Positions 59,812 to 64,000 of a stretch of DNA of 64,000 bases are shown here, piece by piece (the first letter of the stretch is position 1; each line of letters begins with the position of its first letter). The translations under genes were made by a program, and so were the position numbers. Source of the stretch: Dyella_B sp036746095. GTDB taxonomy: Bacteria > Pseudomonadota > Gammaproteobacteria > Xanthomonadales > Rhodanobacteraceae. The notes under the pieces are model-generated. The model was given only the letters and a program-made list of their open reading frames with translations, was not told the DNA's origin and did not search any database. The DNA is taken from positions 62,001 to 126,000 of the forward strand of contig NZ_DAIOEU010000005.1 of the NCBI RefSeq assembly GCF_036746095.1, in the 5' to 3' direction.

Positions 59812-60825
59812 TCACGCTTTCGTTTCATGCCCCTTCCTTGCGTCGGGATTGAGCAATGAAGGGGGATATCCGGCATTGGGCCCATGGCCCAATGCAGCCA
59901 GCAGATTATCGGCCGCCAGCTGTGCCATGGCGCGGCGCGTGTCGGCGCTGGCGCTGGCGATATGCGGGCTGAGCACGGCGTTGTCGAGTTCGCGCAGAGC
60001 GGGATGCACGACAGGCTCGCCTTCGAAGACGTCGAGCCCTGCCGCGGCGATTCGGCCTTCGCGCAAGGCAACAGCCAGCGCGGCGTCATCGACGATGCCA
60101 CCGCGAGCAATGTTTACCAATACGGCGGTGGGTTTCATCAGCGCGAGTTCGGATGCGCCGATCGCGTGATGGCTCTGCGCGTTGTACGGCAGCACCAGCA
60201 TCAGATGATCCGCCCGCTTGAGCAGCTCGGTTTTTTCCACCCAGGCGGCGCGGCATTCGCGTTCCGTATCTATCGGCAGGCGCGAACGGTTGTGATAGAG
60301 CACAGGCATGCCGAAGCCGTAGGCCCTCCGCGCAATCGCCTGGCCGATGCGGCCCATGCCGAGGATACCCAACGTCTTGCCATGGACGTCCAGGCCGAGC
60401 CAATCGTCGAAACGCATGCCGCCGCGCCAATGTCCCGCACGCAGCCAACGCTCCGCGCTGCTTACGCGCCTGGCCGCAGCGAGCAGCAAGGCCCACGCAT
60501 AGTCGGCAGTGGTTTCGTTCAGCACGTCCGGCGTATTGGTGGCCAGGATGCCTGCTGCGGTCAGTGCGGGCACGTCGAGATTGTTGTAGCCCACGGCGAG
60601 GTTGGCGATGGCGCGCAGGCGGCGATTGCCGGCAATCACCTCGCCGTCGATACGATCGCTCAGGCTGATGATGGCGCCATCAACGCTGGCGAGCTTTTCG
60701 CGCAGCTCCACTGCCGAATGCTTGCGCTCGCTGGTTTCGGCCTGCACTTCCACGTACTGGGCCAGCTGGTCCAGTACTTCAGGGAATAGCGGGCGGGAAA
60801 CCCAGACGTTGTGTTGCGTGCTCAT
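59812..60825 (-). CDS. D-2-hydroxyacid dehydrogenase (glyoxylate/hydroxypyruvate reductase type)
   Basis: The 337-aa NAD(P)-dependent enzyme has the Rossmann loop LGILGMGRIGQAIA, the catalytic Arg in NIARGGIVDD, Glu in GLDVFEGEP and His in LSPHIASAS. It resembles GhrB, acting on glyoxylate, hydroxypyruvate or 2-ketogluconate. The start at 60825 leaves a normal N-terminus; a 16-residue upstream extension is unlikely. Confidence 0.9.
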   Translation of the reverse strand: MSTQHNVWVSRPLFPEVLDQLAQYVEVQAETSERKHSAVELREKLASVDGAIISLSDRIDGEVIAGNRRLRAIANLAVGYNNLDVPALTAAGILATNTPDVLNETTADYAWALLLAAARRVSSAERWLRAGHWRGGMRFDDWLGLDVHGKTLGILGMGRIGQAIARRAYGFGMPVLYHNRSRLPIDTERECRAAWVEKTELLKRADHLMLVLPYNAQSHHAIGASELALMKPTAVLVNIARGGIVDDAALAVALREGRIAAAGLDVFEGEPVVHPALRELDNAVLSPHIASASADTRRAMAQLAADNLLAALGHGPNAGYPPSLLNPDARKGHETKA

Positions 60826-60867
60826 CGTGGAATGGTTGGGAACGGTACAACTTGCATATTGCCTGGA

Positions 60868-60947
60868 CGTCATTCCCGCGAAAGCGGGAATCCATCTTCG
60901 CTTTTAGCTCCTGAGCGACGTGGATTCCCGCTTTCGCGGGAATGACG
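60868..60947. repeat. dRS3-like inverted repeat
   Basis: GTCATTCCCGCGAAAGCGGG and CCCGCTTTCGCGGGAATGAC form about 20-bp arms around the 38-nt centre. The sequence resembles the neisserial dRS3/REP type (ATTCCC...GGGAAT) and is a variant of the window's main REP family. Confidence 0.8.
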
Positions 60948-61015
60948 GCGAGGAAATAGGAAGCATCACCAAAATGTATGAATATCCGAGTTTGCCAGCA
61001 GAAAAGACAGCCCGA

Positions 61016-62104
61016 TCAGGGAATGCGCGGTTTTATCTCGCCCACGTCGCCACACTGGGCGCGATGGCGCAAGGCATGATCCATCAGCACCAGCGCCATC
61101 ATGGCCTCCGCAATGGGCGTGGCGCGTATGCCGACGCAGGGATCATGGCGTCCCTTGGTCACCACGTCGACCGACTCGCCAGCCAGGTTCACGCTCCGGC
61201 CGGGAATCAGGATGCTCGAAGTGGGCTTGAGCGCAATCGAGGCCCGCACTGCCTGCCCCGTGCTGATGCCACCGAGAATGCCACCGGCATGGTTGGACGT
61301 AAAGCCGTCCATATGCATTTCGTCGCGATGCTGGCTGCCACGCTGCGTGACTGCGGCAAAGCCGTCGCCGATCTCCACGCCTTTCACCGCATTGATCGAC
61401 ATCAACGCGGCGGCGAGGTCGCCATCGAGCTTGCCGTAGATCGGCTCGCCCCAGCCCGGCGGCACGCCTTCGGCTTCGACGTTCACGCGCGCACCGACCG
61501 AGTCGCCGGACTTGCGCAGCGCGTCCATGTATTTCTCCAGCTCCGGCACCTGCGCTTCGTGCGGCCAGAAGAATGGGTTTTGCTCGATCGCTTCCCAATC
61601 GAAACCTTGCGGAACGACCTCACCCAGTTGCGCCAGATAGCCACGAACGCGCACGCCATGGCGCTCGGCCAGCCACTTCTTGGCGATCACCGCCGCCGCC
61701 ACGCGCATGGTGGTTTCGCGCGCGGACGAACGCCCGCCGCCGCGCGGATCGCGGATGCCGTATTTCTGCCAATAGGTGTAATCGGCATGGCCCGGACGAA
61801 AGGTCTGCGCGATATCGCCGTAATCCTTGCTGCGCTGGTCGGTATTGCGGATCAGCAGCGCGATCGGCGTGCCGGTGGTATGGCCCTCGTAGACGCCGGA
61901 GAGAATCTCCACCTCATCGGCTTCCTTGCGCTGCGAGGTGTGCCGGCTGCGGCCGGTGGCACGGCGATCGAGGTCGATGCGGAATTCCTCCGGCGCAATC
62001 GCCAGGCCCGGCGGACAACCGTCGATCACGCAGCCGATGGCCGGTCCGTGGCTTTCGCCGAAGGTGGTAACGGTAAACAGCTTGCCGGTGGAATTGCTGG
62101 ACAC
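61016..62104 (-). CDS. aroC: Chorismate synthase
   Basis: The 362-aa FMN-dependent enzyme makes chorismate. Signatures are GESHGPAIGCVIDGCPPG, the RPGHADYTYWQKYG loop and RGGGRSSARET, and SNHAGGILGGISTGQ. Full family length. It follows prmB by 158 bp on the same strand. Confidence 0.98.
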   Translation of the reverse strand: MSSNSTGKLFTVTTFGESHGPAIGCVIDGCPPGLAIAPEEFRIDLDRRATGRSRHTSQRKEADEVEILSGVYEGHTTGTPIALLIRNTDQRSKDYGDIAQTFRPGHADYTYWQKYGIRDPRGGGRSSARETTMRVAAAVIAKKWLAERHGVRVRGYLAQLGEVVPQGFDWEAIEQNPFFWPHEAQVPELEKYMDALRKSGDSVGARVNVEAEGVPPGWGEPIYGKLDGDLAAALMSINAVKGVEIGDGFAAVTQRGSQHRDEMHMDGFTSNHAGGILGGISTGQAVRASIALKPTSSILIPGRSVNLAGESVDVVTKGRHDPCVGIRATPIAEAMMALVLMDHALRHRAQCGDVGEIKPRIP

Positions 62105-62262
62105 GTAGGGAACCGAAATGGCGATGGAACTGACCTGGCCTCAGCCGGGGTGGTCTCGCATCTTGCCATGGCCCGGGGCCGTGCGCTTATGAATCGTCGG
62201 CGCATAAGCAGCCACCTTACTCTGTAGGTTGGGTTAGCCCGAACTGATCCGGGGGAACCAAT

Positions 62263-63258
62263 CTATGATCGGCTACGTTCGAGCGCCGCTGCGCGAATGG
62301 CGTCGAGATGCTCGACCAGGTCGCGCCGCTCCAGCGCGAACACGCCCATCTGGCCAACCTTGAACTCGATCCACACGAACGGCACATCCGGCAGCAAGGC
62401 GACCAGGGCTTGCTCACTCTCGCCGACCTCTACGATCAACAACCCCTCTTCGGTAAGGTGGTCGGCAGCTTGGTCGAGAATGCGCAGGCAGGCGTCGAGA
62501 CCGTCTTCGCCGGAGGTAAGTCCCAGTTTGGGCTCATGGCGGTATTCACCGGGCAACGCGGTGTATTCGTCTTCGGTGACGTAAGGCGGATTGGAAACGA
62601 TCAGGTCGTACTTGCGACCCTGCACGCCCGCAAACAGATCCGAGCGGACCACCTCGACACGCTCACCCACATGGACCAGGCCCACGTTTTCGCGCGCCAG
62701 CGACAACGCGTCGTCGCTGATGTCGACGACATCCACCTGCCAGTGCGGGTTGTAGGCCGCCATGGCGATGCCGATGCAGCCCGAGCCGGTGCACAGGTCC
62801 AGCGCACGCTCCACGTGCCGGCCATCCAGCCAGGGCGTGAAGCCGGACTCGATCAGCTCGGCGATCGGCGAGCGCGGCACCAGGGCGCGGCGGTCGCTCT
62901 TGAACTTGATGCCCGCGAACCAGGTTTCGCCAACCAGGTAGGCCACCGGCAGACGTTCGCTGATGCGGCGCTCGATCAGCTGCAGCACGCGTACGCGCTC
63001 TTCCTCGGTCAGCCTGCCGGCGCCATAGGCCGGCGGAATGTCCGGCGGCAGATGCAGGCTGGCCAGCACCAGGTGGGTGGCTTCGTCGATCGGGTTGTCG
63101 TGACTGTGACCGAAGGTAAGACCCGCTGCGGAAAAACGGCTGGCACCGTAGCGGATGAAGTCGATGATCGAGGCGAGTTCGGCAGTCACGTGGGCACGGT
63201 CCGGCTTAGGGGTCGTGAAGTATAGCGACTCAAGGTCGGGTGACTCATGCAAGCTCAT
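62263..63258 (-). CDS. prmB: 50S ribosomal protein L3 glutamine methyltransferase
   Basis: The 331-aa methyltransferase has the SAM site LDLCTGSGCIG (154-164) and the NPPY motif at 223-226. The N-terminal LASIIDFIRYGASRFSAAGL distinguishes PrmB from PrmC. It methylates the conserved Gln of L3. It is divergent from psd. Confidence 0.93.
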   Translation of the reverse strand: MSLHESPDLESLYFTTPKPDRAHVTAELASIIDFIRYGASRFSAAGLTFGHSHDNPIDEATHLVLASLHLPPDIPPAYGAGRLTEEERVRVLQLIERRISERLPVAYLVGETWFAGIKFKSDRRALVPRSPIAELIESGFTPWLDGRHVERALDLCTGSGCIGIAMAAYNPHWQVDVVDISDDALSLARENVGLVHVGERVEVVRSDLFAGVQGRKYDLIVSNPPYVTEDEYTALPGEYRHEPKLGLTSGEDGLDACLRILDQAADHLTEEGLLIVEVGESEQALVALLPDVPFVWIEFKVGQMGVFALERRDLVEHLDAIRAAALERSRS

Positions 63259-63313
63259 GGAGTTGGCCTCCCCGGCTTGGTCAGGAATCGCTCCGATTCC
63301 TTATACTTGCCGG

Positions 63314-64000
63314 ATGACTTTCAAGGTATTCCTGCAATACATCCTTCCCCATCGGGCCTTGTCACGCGTGGTCTATTGGGCCACGCGCTGGACCTTTGGG
63401 CCGTGGAAGAACTTCCTGATCGGCAAGATCGTGCGCAGCTATCAGGTCGACATGACCGAAGCCGCCCAAGCCGATCCATTTGCCTATTCTCATTTCAATG
63501 CGTTCTTCACGCGCAAATTGCGCCCCGATGCCCGCCGGGCGGATGCGGCTCCCGGCGCCCTGATTTCGCCGGCCGATGGCCGCATCAGCCAAGCGGGCTC
63601 CATTGACGACGGACGCATATTTCAGGCCAAAGGCCAGAGCTACACCGCCGCCGAATTGCTTGGCGATGAAGCAGCTGCCGCGCCCTATCGCAACGGCCGC
63701 TTCGTCACCATCTACCTGTCGCCGCGCGACTATCACCGCGTGCACATGCCGTTGCGCGGCAAGCTGAAAGAAACCGTGCATATCCCGGGGCGCATCTTCA
63801 GCGTCGCGCCGTTCGCGGTGGATGCGATCCCCCGCCTGTTCGCCCGCAACGAACGGTTGGTGTGCCACTTCGAAAGCACGCACGGTCCATTCGCCGTGGT
63901 GATGGTGGGCGCGATCCTGGTGTCGTCGGTTGCCACCGTATGGGATGGCCTGGTGATTCCGCCGTATGCACCGTCGATTCGCCGCAAATCGTTCGAAGCA
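63314..64000 (+). CDS. psd: Phosphatidylserine decarboxylase, partial
   Basis: The frame runs from ATG 63314 to the window end without a stop (229 codons). Seen are FNAFFTRKLRPDARR, the ISPADGRI motif and YLSPRDYHRVHMP, which identify Psd. The LGST self-cleavage site that yields the pyruvoyl cofactor lies beyond the edge. It makes phosphatidylethanolamine in the inner membrane. Confidence 0.95.
   Translation, partial: MTFKVFLQYILPHRALSRVVYWATRWTFGPWKNFLIGKIVRSYQVDMTEAAQADPFAYSHFNAFFTRKLRPDARRADAAPGALISPADGRISQAGSIDDGRIFQAKGQSYTAAELLGDEAAAAPYRNGRFVTIYLSPRDYHRVHMPLRGKLKETVHIPGRIFSVAPFAVDAIPRLFARNERLVCHFESTHGPFAVVMVGAILVSSVATVWDGLVIPPYAPSIRRKSFEA

Overview
The window is chromosomal DNA from a GC-rich gammaproteobacterium. 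Gene content and order (trpB-trpA-accD with a divergent LysR gene, then truA-trpF, fimV, asd, aroC, prmB, psd), a bTHX ribosomal protein and split histidine-utilisation genes suggest Xanthomonadales, most likely the Rhodanobacteraceae (Dyella, Frateuria or Luteibacter type). This is inferred from gene families; no rRNA is present to test it. About 60 protein genes are supported. I see no rRNA, tRNA, CRISPR array, prophage or intact insertion sequence.

Region by region: 1-3.3 kb holds a truncated PAS sensor, a TenA/PqqC-fold diiron-type enzyme and a ketopantoate reductase. 3.4-7.7 kb is a metal-uptake module, probably for copper: a DUF2946 protein, a TonB-dependent receptor and a Met-rich PepSY membrane protein. 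7.8-14.5 kb is accessory metabolism: a secreted PEBP protein, an AraC-GyrI regulator, DUF302, an alpha/beta hydrolase coupled to an ABM protein, and a secreted amidohydrolase. 14.49-15.8 kb is a lower-GC islet with a Tse2-like toxin, a 57-aa acidic putative immunity protein and a GIY-YIG-like protein. 16-18.4 kb has hutU and a secreted unknown protein. 18.6-20.3 kb pairs a membrane-anchored catalase-fold peroxidase with cytochrome b561. 20.6-24.0 kb is an alkylation-repair operon (Ada-AlkA fusion, ogt) followed by a flavoprotein. 24.5-33 kb holds a Tat-exported carbonic anhydrase, an NPP-type lipoprotein phosphodiesterase, two LysR genes, an MFS transporter, a hydrolase and an aldo/keto reductase. 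33.2-35.9 kb is a partner-switching pair (sensor PP2C phosphatase/kinase plus STAS protein). 36.3-42.1 kb carries hutF, a GNAT-nitrilase fusion, a ClC antiporter and hutI. 42.1-43.3 kb is a FitAB-type toxin-antitoxin operon with a third small gene, and bTHX. 43.4-45.4 kb is a zinc module (CDF exporter, MerC-like protein, Zur, and a candidate Zur box). 45.4-50 kb has gltX, a DUF4399 protein and a glycosyltransferase/PAP2 pair. 50.4-64 kb is housekeeping: accD, trpAB, trpF, truA, fimV, asd, a 2-hydroxyacid dehydrogenase, aroC, prmB and partial psd.

The intergenic space is rich in dispersed palindromes. One REPIN-like family built on GTCATTCCGGCGAAGGCCGG occurs at least eight times as pairs or halves. 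A second family is marked by GTTGGGTTAGCC-type ends, and a third is a short GGGATGAAATCCC-type palindrome. Two large hairpins of unknown role lie at 36.26-36.34 kb and 48.11-48.27 kb. The strongest candidates for something not well described are the orphan Tse2/Tsi2-like pair with its GIY-YIG neighbour and flanking 14-bp direct repeat, the third gene of the FitAB operon, and the 48.1-kb palindrome in front of the glycosyltransferase.
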